A stretch of DNA of 64,000 nucleotides from Cepaea nemoralis (Eukaryota; Mollusca; Gastropoda; Stylommatophora; Helicidae), in the NCBI GenBank assembly GCA_014155875.1, contig JACEFZ010002047.1:62001-126000 (forward strand), given 5' to 3'. Position 1 is the first letter of the stretch. Every line of letters begins with the position of its first letter. The notes below the pieces were generated by a model. The model saw nothing but the letters and a program-made list of their open reading frames with translations, did no database searches and had not been told where the DNA came from. Of the stretch, positions 44,830 to 53,957 are shown piece by piece. Both the position numbers and the translations under genes were made by a program.

Positions 44830-45217
44830 AATAATTTCAAGATTACAAGGGGACATCAAGTGAAAACTGTAAATGTTTGTTGTTTTGGGTGAATATATTC
44901 TGAAATGTATAATTATTCAATGTAGTCACCACTGCATTAAATGCAAGTCCCTCCATCGCCGATACAGTGCTTAGATTTCTGTAGAAAAATTGACTCGGGG
45001 GTCACTACTCAGTCTGCTTCACCTGGTCGTGAACAGTCTGACACAGAAGTTATGCCTTTTGAAACTTCCTACTCGACTCATACACTTGCTGTACTGACAG
45101 GCATGCATCACCATACTGGACCTTCATTCGCCGATGAATTTCTATAAGGTTTCACCCCTTCACTTGATCAAAAAACGGATAACAGAACGCTGCTCCTCTT
45201 TTAAGTGGGACAGCCAT
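44830..45217 (-). pseudogene. SETMAR-like mariner transposase remnant, internally deleted
   Basis: From an ATG at 45217 the minus strand reads MAVPLKRGAAFCYPFF, then RRMKVQYGDACLSVQQVYE and SRKFQKA, the N-terminal HTH domain of mariner-type transposases fused in SETMAR-like proteins. Further on, after TVHDQVKQTE and stops, it jumps to a C-terminal-like GDYIE-stop-LYISEYIHPKQQT piece. The catalytic DD34D region is absent. Confidence 0.72.
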
Positions 45218-45230
45218 CTTAACTGTCCTT

Positions 45231-45266
45231 ATGACATCACTGTGTTTGTCTGCACAGTGATGTCAC
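45231..45266. other. 13-bp perfect inverted repeat with CRE-like arms
   Basis: TGACATCACTGTG - 8-nt loop TTTGTCTG - CACAGTGATGTCA. Each arm holds TGACATCA, a CRE/AP-1-like word. The position next to the mariner relic may make it a decayed terminus instead of a regulatory site. Confidence 0.6.
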
Positions 45267-45729
45267 ATGCTTAACACTCTTGACATCCTTAACAACAATA
45301 CTGGAAGGTTACAAGACAAAGGCATGGTTATTATAATGTCTATCACACTTTTGGGGTTTTCTTTTGAAACCCCTCGTATAAAAACATAAAGTCAAGGACT
45401 CTTTTACAGGCCTGAAGGCGTACTTGTGATATGGTGCCAGACCCGTATTTGTAAAGACCCACTGGCATTCAGTGGGTGATGTGGTTGCTATCACCCTGGC
45501 CGCCTTTACTTCCTAACACATATTCTAGTACCCAGGCTGGGTCGACCTGAGAATCCAGGTCAATTTGTAAAATTCATCCCGATGTAGATTCAAAATATTT
45601 TGCCTGTTCCTTTTGCTTTATTGCAACTACAATAATAATAATTAGTATTAATTAGTCATGTAGCAATTATTTTTGCGAATTGCCGCCATGTTTCTCATGC
45701 ATTTACAATGCATATATTGCTGTTGTTGT

Positions 45730-46082
45730 TGTAAGTTAGTTAGTTAGTTAGTCGACAGATCATCCTCATTGCACATTGAACCATTCAGTCCATAAGTGCT
45801 CGGGTCCCCTCCTCAGCAAATCCCGCAGCGTGTAGCGGCTAACGACGCCAGTTCTGTGTTGGTTTATCAATCTTCTTTGGCTTCCTGCGTAGTGTTCTTG
45901 TTTGGCCACCCCTCTTTTAATTTGCTGTTCTCGCAGTCTGGCAATGGTTGTAGATTCACAGTCAACACTTGGTTCACGCAGAAGTCTTACTTCTCGTAGA
46001 GCATTCAGAATGTCAGCCTGGTCCATGGCGCGTCCGCCCTCCACAGTAGCCTCACCTGCGAGCTTGTCAGCCCGCTCAATTA
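45730..46082 (-). pseudogene. RNase H-type LINE 3' fragment with (TAAC)n tail
   Basis: The minus strand codes GRAMDQADILNALREV, KRGVAKQEHYAGSQRRLIN, QHRTGVVSRYTLRDLLRRG, PEHLWTEWF. The same domain order is found at 62328-62830. On the plus strand it starts TAGTTAGTTAGTTAGTCGAC, the complement of its tail. The RNase H core itself is cut off upstream. Confidence 0.85.
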
Positions 46083-46090
46083 AGATTAAA

Positions 46091-46326
46091 CTACTAAATG
46101 GCGAAAGGGGTACAGACGCAGTTCGTAATCCTGCATACTGTGTTCAAAACACAGTTGTGGTAGATTTGGCAGCAGACAATGTCGTTTTTTTTAATGCCAT
46201 GGTATGGGTGCCGGTCGTTCAGAAAGCAATGGCAAACTACTGAACGTAAACTTGCTCAGGAATCACGAACAGCCAAACCATGCTGGGGTTGACTGCTACA
46301 TCGTGTAAAGGATATGCAACTAACTA
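46091..46326 (+). mobile_element. SINE-B copy
   Basis: TGGCGAAAGGGGTACAGACG, TTCAAAACACAGTTGTGG, GTCGTTCAGAAAGCAATGGC, GTGTAAAGGATATGCAACTA ACT. Near-consensus 3' end. Confidence 0.92.
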
Positions 46327-46644
46327 AGAGATGTATGAAGGAAAATTTGTACGAAAAGAGAGAGACAAGAAGGGCAGAATACTAGTTGGGCCTGTGTGCC
46401 CGACTCTTAACCCTGAGAAAATAAAGTTTGTTTGTTCATTCTTACTTTCCTAGACAGAATGGAATGACCCAGTGTCAGACTGGGAAGTAAAATCCATCAT
46501 CCATAGCCAATACAACTCTGAGTAGAAAACAAATATAGACATGGACAACATACTTGACTCGGACCACCAACACCAAAGACACAAGCAAATTACCATACTT
46601 TGCTAAAGAATGGGCCAGTGCAAACTACTTGTTCATCTATCCTA

Positions 46645-46870
46645 TTTCAACCTGATTGTCAATGTCTAATTTCTCTAATCAATTTATGGTTATAATTTGT
46701 TTCTTGTAGGACGTTCTCATTGGTTTTTCTGTCTGTCAATAATATTTTTCTCAGAAACCACATTTCCACTGCCCTTAGATGTTTTTCAGCTTGTCTGCTC
46801 ATTGTCCAGGTCCATGTTTCACATCCATACAAAAGTACAGGTTTTTGTAGCACTTCAACACTCTTTTGTC
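46645..46870 (-). pseudogene. RTE-like LINE fragment
   Basis: The minus strand reads LQKPVLLYGCETWTWTMSRQ, AEKHLRAVEMWFLRKILLT, NENVLQETNYNHKLIREIR. A frame change and truncation at both ends make it dead. Confidence 0.85.
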
Positions 46871-47042
46871 ACAGACGTTCAAACATTTGAAAATCAATGC
46901 AAAGTGATCAGCTCCGAAATCGCCTAGGGCTGACTTTAAACCTGGTATATCAGAATTGTGAAACTACCTTTCCTACACCTAAGTCACTACTGCCTACAGG
47001 CAGTATGTCGCATACTAAAACTTCTTTTGTGACGTTCATGGA

Positions 47043-47520
47043 AACATTATAAAATGACACAAAGTACTGCAGCTTTACATAACAGATTTTCGACACATAC
47101 AGGACATTGTGGCGATTAGCCTTCATCAGCAAACAAACACATTCACAAACACAACATATAGTCAAGGGGATCTCCTGTGACTACATCAAAAGGTGACGAC
47201 AGGAGCTGTACAAACACAGCTCGGAATTTGAGGTAAGTATGAACATTTTTTTCAAATTTTCACTTTCTCTTCATTGCTTTCATTTTTTTCATCTTTTTGT
47301 TCTTCTCGTTCTGTCGTCACGTTTTGATGTAGTCACAGGAGATCTCCTTGACTATATGTTGTGTTTTGTGAATGTGTTTGTTTGCTGATGAAGGCTAATC
47401 GCCGCAACGTCCTGTATGTGTCGTAAATCTGTTATGTAAAGCTGTACTACTTTGTGTCATTTTATATTGTTTCCATTTTCACAGCTTTGCCGTAGTTCCA
47501 CCCAATTTTATTCATATTTA
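47043..47520. mobile_element. Inverted-repeat retroposon (possibly Penelope-like) with 13-bp target-site duplication
   Basis: Perfect 13-bp duplications TGACGTTCATGGA at 47030-47042 and 47521-47533 bound a 478-bp element. Its two arms (about 47043-47203 and 47309-47474) are inverted copies with roughly 93% identity by eye. Each arm contains TTTGCTGATGAAGGCTAATC, GCC.CAA.GTCCTGTATGTG, and AATCTGTTATGTAAAGCTG. The right arm goes on to a unique end (CAGCTTTGCCGTAGTTCCAC) also present at 13680. Variable-length duplication, an inverted structure and the GATGAAGGC..GCC-type block recall Penelope-like elements. The family name is inferred. Confidence 0.75.
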
Positions 47521-47659
47521 TGACGTTCATGGACAGTGATAAGTTAGAATATTCTTTGTCTGATATACAGATATGCAAACACAGATTTCCTTCTGTGCTT
47601 TGAGTCTTCTGTAAATGAGAAATCTCCCCCCCCCCCCCCCCCCCCCCCACCCCCCCCTT

Positions 47660-47735
47660 TCCCTCCTGGAATGTTTCACTGCCACCAAAAGGTGGTAACA
47701 TCCACTTTGGAAATCACAACTATGCTGTTACAGGT
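47660..47735 (+). repeat. Single unit of the 67-bp repeat of 49 kb
   Basis: GGAATGTTTCACTGCCACCA, AAAGGTGGTAACATCCACTT, TGGAAATCACAACTATGC matches the units at 48960-49310, whose last copy also runs on into an AAATCACGGCTAAGCCGTTA-like sequence. A long C tract (47624-47657) precedes it. Confidence 0.8.
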
Positions 47736-47790
47736 ACAACTGTATGGATCCGAGACGGACAGAATACCAACACAATTACAAATAAACTAC

Positions 47791-48002
47791 AAGCATTGTG
47801 GCGAAGGGATTAAGGACGCGTTTTGTAATCCTGTATACCTGGGTTCGAAACACAGCGGTGCTGGTTTTTTCGAAAAAGGTATGGGTGCTGGTCATTCAGT
47901 AAGCAATGGCAAACTACTGAATGTAAAACTTACCCAGGAATCACGAACAGCCAAAATGCTGGGGCTGACTGCTACATCCTGTGAAGGACATGCAACTAAC
48001 GT
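47791..48002 (+). mobile_element. SINE-B copy nested in LINE-H
   Basis: TGTGGCGAAGGGATTAAGGA, GGGTTCGAAACACAGCGG (good B box), AATGGCAAACTACTGAATGT, GACATGCAACTAACGTT then an A-run. No clear duplication was seen. Confidence 0.9.
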
Positions 48003-48257
48003 TAAAAAAAAAATTCACTAGCTGGTGCCTGTGAAAAATAGAAGGAATAAAATGGTATAACAGAATCACCAATGTGGAGCTGATAGAGAGAACTAGAAAA
48101 ATATCTGTGAATCGGCAGGTGAAGAAATGACGCGGGCCCTAGACAGGACATACATTGAGAAAACATGAGAATAACTAGACAGGCTTTAGTGTGGAACATA
48201 CAGGGAAACAGAAACAGAGGAAGACAACACATGGAGAAGAGAAGTAGAGACAGAAAT

Positions 48258-48590
48258 TAATAATATGTGGAGGATATGGTCGGAGCTGCATGGGAAAGCT
48301 GAGGATATGGCGGAGCTGCATGGGAAAGCTGAGGATATGGATGGAGCTGCATGGGAAAGCTGAGGATATGGACGGAGCAACGTGGGAAAGCTGAGAATAT
48401 GGACAGAGCTACATGGGAAAGCTGAGGATATGGACGGAGCTGCATGGGAAAGCTGAGGATATGGACAGAGCTGCATGGGAAAGCTGAGGATATGGATGGA
48501 GCTGCATGGGAAAGCTGAGGATATGGACGGAGCTGCATGGGAAAGCTGAGGATATGGACGGAGCTGCATGGGAAAGCTGAGGACAGGAGG
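48258..48590. repeat. 30-bp minisatellite inside LINE-H
   Basis: Unit GAGCTGCATGGGAAAGCTGA plus GGATATGGAC, about 11 copies. One translation is ELHGKAEDMD. It is bounded by LINE coding sequence on both sides. Confidence 0.95.
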
Positions 48591-48664
48591 GCTTGGAGTG
48601 ACTTTGTTTAAGGTCTATACCCCAGTAAGGGACACAGGGTGAAAGAAGGAGAAATTAAAAATCT

Positions 48665-48913
48665 CGCTGGCACCCCAACGAAGTGGTCAAGCCATTTGCC
48701 TCAAGCTCCAAAGGCTGTGGGTTTGATTCCAGGCTACATCTTTTGATTCACAAGTGCATTTTTCTCGGAGACCCCTGGGGATTGTCGCTGGAGCTACCAA
48801 GTTCGCACTTCGTGCGACGCTTTTGGCAGGTTACCCTGCTGAAAGAGACCTAGCCATATGGGATAAAACCTGGTGCAATGAAGTCGACCTCTCGACTTTT
48901 AAGACTTTCTTTT
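48665..48913 (+). mobile_element. SINE-A copy between 63-bp direct repeats
   Basis: The head is altered at its first bases (CCAACGAAGTGGTCAAGCC), B box GTGGGTTTGATTCCAGG, body CCATATGGGATAAAACC, end CGACTTTTAAGACTTTC. The sequences at 48613-48677 and 48914-48976 are about 85% alike (GACACAGGGTGAAAGAAG, GAAATTAAAAA, TCGCT.GCA.CCC). Confidence 0.88.
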
Positions 48914-48959
48914 TCTATGCCTCAATGAGGGATGCAGGGTGAAAGAAGAGAAATTAAAA

Positions 48960-49310
48960 ACTTCGCTAGCATCCCCACCCTGGATTGTTTCACTGCACAC
49001 AAGAAGTGGTAACACCAACTTTGGAAATCTCGCTAGCACCCCCACCCTGGATTGTTTCACTACAACCAAGAAGTGGTAACACCAACTTTGGAAATCTCAC
49101 TAGCACCCCCACCCTGGATTATTTCACTGCACCCAAGAAGTGGTAACACCAACTTTGGAAATCTCGCTAGCACCCCCACCCTGGATTGTTTCACAGCACC
49201 CAAGAAGTGGCAACACCAACTTTGGAAATCTCACTAGCACCCCCACCCTGGATTGTTTTACTACAACCAAGAAGTGGCAACACCAACTTTGGAAATCACG
49301 GCTAAGCCGT
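48960..49310. repeat. 67-bp minisatellite, 5 copies
   Basis: TCGCTAGCACCCCCACCCTG, GATTGTTTCACTGCACCCAA, GAAGTGGTAACACCAACTTT, GGAAATC. Unit starts at 48963 and 49030 give the period. It lies about 190 bp downstream (in transcript sense) of the microexon. Confidence 0.94.
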
Positions 49311-49501
49311 TAAAGGTACCAAGGCCAAAAGTTATAAAACAAACATGGAATCGATTGATCATCAAAGTGTGTATACAGTAACCAAAACACAGTTTATGCT
49401 CAACCCAAAATAACACATTCCCCCAAACATTCCCTTTGTGCTAATGCCAAGCAATGAGAAACAGCCCAAACACTATAAATCACCATCAAGTGCACACTTA
49501 C

Positions 49502-49516
49502 TTTGGCCAGCTCATC
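49502..49516 (-). CDS. SH3GLB: Endophilin-B 15-nt microexon encoding DELAK
   Basis: On the minus strand a long pyrimidine tract followed by CTCCTTCAG precedes 15 bases reading GATGAGCTGGCCAAA, then a near-consensus donor GTAAGT. In phase 0 it encodes DELAK, which continues directly into AEADLRVAQ of the next exon. The vertebrate paralogue SH3GLB2 has DEVDK or similar immediately before AEQELRVAQ, so both position and sequence fit. Length is a multiple of three, so skipping it would keep frame. The splice sites are seen directly; use of the microexon is inferred. The intron to the 40-kb exon is 9016 bp. Confidence 0.8.
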
Positions 49517-49681
49517 CTGAAGGAGCATTAAAAAAAAGACCAAAGACAACGATGTCAACAAAGGTGTAACATTATTCATGACAAATACAAATACTGCAGT
49601 GGTTATTAGTAACAAAAGCTTGCATTTATAAAATGGTGGCAATATTTAAAAGTATACAAGTAATAAATTATTATATACAAT

Positions 49682-49892
49682 TATAAGAGAGGCATTGGAA
49701 AACATTTTGATGGCTGGAAAGATCAGTGCGAGAAGAGGTAGAGGAAGACAAAGAGAAATAATGCTTGAGGAGTGAGACAGTGGCATGGAGGTATATGAGC
49801 AGCAGACGTGATCCTGAACACCAAGGACTGAGATCTGTGGAGAGACATGAACACCTACACCAGCTGACAAGGCATGTGAGGTGATGATGATA
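49682..49892 (+). pseudogene. RTE-like LINE 3' end
   Basis: Codes REALENILMAGKISARRGRG then RQREIMLEE; then GHGGI-like and RDLWRDMNTYTS-like pieces, ending GTGAGGTGATGATGATA. It is the close relative of 30040-30250. Confidence 0.9.
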
Positions 49893-50339
49893 TAATGCAT
49901 AGGAACAATGAAACAGTTCTGATTGCACCTAAAATAAAATGATTAATATTACTGGAAAATAGTTAAACAAATAGACTGCGATCCTGCATGACATCATGAA
50001 GACATGTAATAGTGCCTTTCTAAATCAACAAAACATGCAGTAGCCACAAACAGTATTAAAATGGTAAGAACTACATGAAACAAGCTTTCAAGATGCAAAA
50101 TAAGAGGCTAGAACACATGGTCAAATAATACACAAAGGGTACACTCAACACCAACACAAACCAGAGGCAGGAAAAGGAAACTATCAAGCTAAAAGTTTTA
50201 AAAAATGAACACTTTGCAAAATGGAAAATCAAAGTTATGGATTTAACACATATTAAAAAAAAAAAAATGCACACGCACGCAAAAACATATAGAAAAAGAG
50301 AGAGAGCACCGAAGAAATCTTTAACACTTTTTAACAATA

Positions 50340-50580
50340 ATCATCATCATAATGTGCCATGCCGGTAAGTATGGGCAGTCATGTTTCGGCGTCTCACTCG
50401 ATCACCAGAGTCATGGATCAGCTCAGTGTTCCTGTCTCAACCATGCCAAGTGGCCAAACCATCCAGGTATTTACTTTTCTGCCTTCCCCTTGTTCTTTTC
50501 CCCTCAATCTTGCCAGTTGTCACCAAGTTCTACAATTGATTTCTTCTCATAACGTGACCAAAATTTTTTTACTAACACTA
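50340..50580 (-). pseudogene. RTE-like LINE 3' fragment
   Basis: AATCATCATCATAATGTGCC start, then GATCACCAGAGTCATGGATC, CATCCAGGTATTTACTTTTC, CCCCTCAATCTTGCCAGTTG. Region 50580-51010 has no recognised feature. Confidence 0.8.
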
Positions 50581-51010
50581 CCACATGAAAGCTTTACTTC
50601 CTTTTGTGCAGATTCTAGTTTTCACATTCAAGATAAATCAATCTAAATTAGATATTGCTCTAAATTCACAGAAGATTACATTAAACAAGATTGTATGAAA
50701 GTTTGTTTCACTTTATGTAGCTTGAAGTTTTTCATATTCAAGGGAACTGACTCCCAACATATATACACACAGATAGACTTACTCAACATAGATGACAACA
50801 TTAATACTAACACTACTGTATATAAGTTTAATTTCATTTTCAGCACGTTCTAGTTTTCATATTTAAGAGTTTACCTCTAAATAGTGAAACTGTTACTAAA
50901 AAAAACCACAGATTCAAAATACTGTTTAGTTTTAATAAAAACACAGGGAAATTACTTTGTGTACGATGGCCTTTCATCTAAGAGCATACAATATTTAGTT
51001 GATTTTGTCG

Positions 51011-51272
51011 GTGTGCTCTCACTCGCTTTGAACTTAAGCGTAGTCCATACACACTACTCCCAGTATTTATGAACTGAATTTTGCATGGGGATTAGCTTTT
51101 ACCTATTAACAGTGTCCCTCGCCATCAGGCGAACCCACTCCGATTTCAGAGATACTTGTAATTTACATCCCCGAGTCAAGGATGACAGGTCAACATTTTG
51201 GTCCAACTGTCTTATCTCGGCTTCAGCACACCGGATGTTTAAGAACATGCGTTCTTATCCATTCGGCCTTGC
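51011..51272 (-). mobile_element. SINE-C copy
   Basis: Full length and reversed: TTTGAACTTAAGCGTAGTCC, CGCCATCAGGCGAACCCACT, GATACTTGTAATTTACATCC, CACACCGGATGTTTAAGAAC, GTTCTTATCCATTCGGCC. Confidence 0.9.
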
Positions 51273-51839
51273 TGACCAGCAATACTTAAGCTGAAACAAT
51301 TACATTACAGCTTCAGTAATGCATCCAGTCGCTTCACAGATGACAGTGGAAAACAACATTTCAGAAATTCAAAACAATGCATTCCCTTGGTGAATTTAAA
51401 CACACCATACACCATTTTGAATTTCTGAAACATGCCAGGCAATAAATCGTCCAATAAATTGTTTGTTGCTTCTTTGTTTAAATTCATTAAGAGAATAAAT
51501 TGTTTTAAATGAATGAAACAACTACCAATAATCTCAGTTAAATCAAAACAAAAAGTGTGTGGATCAATTACTCAGTGAGCACACATCTACATGTGGGTGA
51601 GTACTGTCTTCCCCTCTGCCTGTCAACTCCCAGGGGAGCACATCCCCTCAATCAACTCACACCAATTACTCCACTGTAGACTTGGTCATGCTTGCTTGGA
51701 TTCTGCAGCTGCAGTTGTCTATAGGATGAGGTAGTTAGCCCCCCTCCCCAAAGCACGTCATACAACATGTATCTCAGTACAGAAAACATTCCCTCTTAAT
51801 AATAATAAAACCCTAGTATAACAGTCGGTCCCCTATTGG

Positions 51840-52095
51840 CAGTACAGAATGTCCCTCATTGCTAATAATTGCCACATGAATAGTTAATGTTCGTGAGTTA
51901 TGTGTTATTGATTTTTGTACATTTCCCATGCCTTCATAATGCAAATTTTGATATTGTTGTTGTTCTCAGTTAGCCTTTTAAGAGATGTATGGATGAAATA
52001 ATGTATGAATGAGAGTGATAGAAGGACAGAAAGTTAAGTGGGCATGTGCGTGCAATTCTTAACCCTTTGAAAATAAAGTTTGTTTGTTTGTATCG
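51840..52095 (+). mobile_element. Retroposon R copy
   Basis: ATATTGTTGTTGTTCTCAGT, AAGAGATGTATGGATGAAAT, TTCTTAACCCTTTGAAAATA and the TTTGTTTGTTTG tail. Uninterrupted, so it shows the pre-insertion order for the 45-46-kb nest. Region 51275-51840 is unassigned. Confidence 0.7.
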
Positions 52096-52334
52096 TAGGT
52101 TATAGTGTAATTATTCTCCGGTTCGCCTCTGGGCTCCTGTACCAAACAGGTAGGTGGATATTGTGATAGATAATAAACCTAGCTGTGGGATTGCTTTAAC
52201 CCACAAAGTTTTCAAAACAGGCAGCTAAGAGCACGCATTATAAGTGCGTTACCAACTGGCAAGGACGATTATGCTTATCCATATTTTAAGGTCACCAACC
52301 AAATTTGCAAGTTCAATGTGCTGATATCGTTACA

Positions 52335-52860
52335 TTCTTGGTATTAGTGACAAGACAAAATCACAAATACTGAAGTATTGTGACATTTTATTCCATGCTC
52401 AGTCTTCATAGACTTAGATGGATAGGACACTTTAGGGGGATGGATGATGGTAGAATACCAAAGGACATCTTTTTTGGTGAATTACAGGTGGGTAAACATT
52501 CTCGGGGTCGGCCTCTACTATGTACAAAAATGCGTGTAAGTGGGAAATTATTGATACAGGCACTGATAATGCACATTGGGAGCCAGTTACCGATGATCTT
52601 GTTGCATGGAGGGCACAGAACAGGAATGGAATAAAGATAAAGAAGAAAATAATTGCAGACATGTCACACACTGAGCATGTGAAACTTTAGATAGTCGTGA
52701 TGGTGGAAATGACCATGTGTTGACAGGCATCCAATGTGGACGTACATCGCCGTCAAATTGGTATAATCAGCCACATTCACTACAGTCAGGAGTTTCAGTT
52801 ATTATGTTTTTTTTTTAAGCACAATGTAACAAACTATCGTTGTCTAGCAAGGTGTCATAG
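52335..52860 (+). pseudogene. LINE-Z 3' fragment
   Basis: Matches 56760-57300 closely: AGACAAAATCACAAATACTG, HRLRWIGHFRGMDDGRIPKD, IFFGELQVGKHSRGRP, then after frameshifts the histidine-rich finger tail (CATCGCCGTCAAATTGG, CAGCCACATTCACTACAG) and the family terminus ACAAACTATCGTTGTCTAGC. It is dead. Confidence 0.88.
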
Positions 52861-52879
52861 AGATCTTTACATGCCATGA

Positions 52880-53595
52880 CCAAAGATTGTCAAGAATCTT
52901 CTCATGCCTTGCTGTCTTCCACTATATCTTTTCACATACATTTTTACAGCTGTCCTTGATATATATTGTAGCTTTTCTCTTCTCAGACATGCTAACTGCC
53001 ACTTTCTGATGTTTGTGATGTGGTGTCCTTGTGTCTTAGCCTCTATCTGAAGTTTGTGATATGCTGTCTTTATATCTAAGCCTCTTTCTGTTGTTTGTAA
53101 TATGATGTCCATGTGTTTTAGTCTCTTTCTGATGTTTGTGATATGATGTCCTTGTGTCTTAGCCTCTTAGTGAAATTTGTGATATGCAGTCCTTGTGTCT
53201 TAGCCTCTTACTGAAGTTTGTGATATGCTGTCTTCGTTTCTTAGCCTCTTTTTGAAGTCTGTGATATGATGTCCTTGTATCTTAGCCTCTTTCTGATGTT
53301 TGTGATATACTGTCCTTGTGTCTTATCCTCTTAGTGAAATTTGTGATATGCCGTCTTTGTGTCTTAGCCTCTTTCTGATGTTTGTGATATGCTGCCCTTG
53401 TGTCTTAGTCTCTTTCAAAAAATTTAGATTATTCATTTTTTCTGTCCAAGATATTTTCAGCATTTTCCTCTGAAACAACATTTTTGTGGAAAATTCAAGG
53501 AATTTTTGTACCTGTTTATCCACGTTTTACAGCCATAAATTAAAACTGGTTTTACGTAGCATGCAAGAATTCTTTTTCTAACTCCCAATGACGAG
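52880..53595 (-). pseudogene. RTE-like LINE fragment with internal 41-bp minisatellite
   Basis: The minus strand reads KTQGHHITNIRKRLRHKD repeatedly, bordered by MLKISWTEKMNNLNFLKE on the 5' side and RREKLQYISRT on the 3' side, which equal MLRIPWTARVTNDDCLKQ and RQRQTSFFGHV of the complete LINE. Confidence 0.82.
53020..53425. repeat. 41-bp minisatellite inside the LINE
   Basis: CTGATGTTTGTGATATGATG, TCCTTGTGTCTTAGCCTCTT, about 10 units. Because 41 is not a multiple of three the coding frame rotates. Confidence 0.94.
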
Positions 53596-53597
53596 GT

Positions 53598-53670
53598 GCT
53601 AAAACACAAAGGACCAAGATCTGTGGAGAGGCATGATCATCTTTGCCAGTTGGTAGGGCGGTATTAACAA
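53598..53670 (+). pseudogene. RTE-like LINE extreme 3' end, tail-to-tail with the preceding copy
   Basis: AACACAAAGGACCAAGATCT, GTGGAGAGGCATGATCATCT, TTGCCAGTTGGTAGGG parallel 30180-30238. Confidence 0.7.
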
Positions 53671-53904
53671 AAAATGATTGGCTGCTGCCGAGCTGTTACT
53701 GGAGCAAAGAAGTTATTATCTCGTTCAAAATTCAAGAGATAGTCTGACTGAACTATTTTTTTCTTTAATGTCAATATAAGTATACCTTTGTTTTATTTGT
53801 TGTTTATTGTTTTGTATTGGTTGTCCCATTGATAAAGATCAGTTGAAATGTTTGAATAAATCTAGTTTTTCCGTTCATCAAACTTGTTTGTGTTAATGAC
53901 TCCA

Positions 53905-53907
<3 letters not shown>

Positions 53908-53949
<42 letters not shown>
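53908..53949. repeat. Poly-G tract, 42 bp
   Basis: Uninterrupted G42 between CCAATT and AGCATGG. It would be C-rich in the endophilin-B transcript strand and can form a quadruplex on the plus strand. Its exact length may be affected by sequencing. Confidence 0.9.
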
Positions 53950-53950
<1 letters not shown>

Positions 53951-53957
53951 GCATGGT

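Larger units (their letters stand above)
45550..46440 (+). mobile_element. Retroposon R with AATAAAGTTTGTTTG tail, hosting two insertions
   Basis: Left part (AATAATTAGTATTAATTAGT to ATTGCTGTTGTTGTTGT) and right part (AAGAGATGTATGAAGG to CTTAACCCTGAGAAAATAAA) align in order with copies at 51840-52095 and 55140-55300. In between lie a minus-strand RNase H LINE (45730-46082) and a SINE-B (46091-46326). Confidence 0.65.
47736..48660 (+). pseudogene. LINE-H fragment with SINE-B insertion and internal minisatellite
   Basis: The left part codes VQLYGSETDRIPTQLQINYK. After the SINE-B (47791-48002), sequence equivalent to 7000-7170 follows (AGAATCACCAATGTGGAGCT, then a GKQKQRKTTHGEEK-like segment). 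Next come MWRIWSELHGKAED units, and last EDRRAWSDFV followed by a 3' UTR. In orthodox copies only one SELHGKAED-like block is expected before DRRAW. Confidence 0.82.

Noticed and set aside
45420..45560. Minus-strand stretch QIDLDSQVDPAW that faintly recalls the KRLDLDA motif of endophilin-B
   Set aside because: It lies downstream of the microexon in gene order, lacks splice sites and does not continue the BAR sequence.
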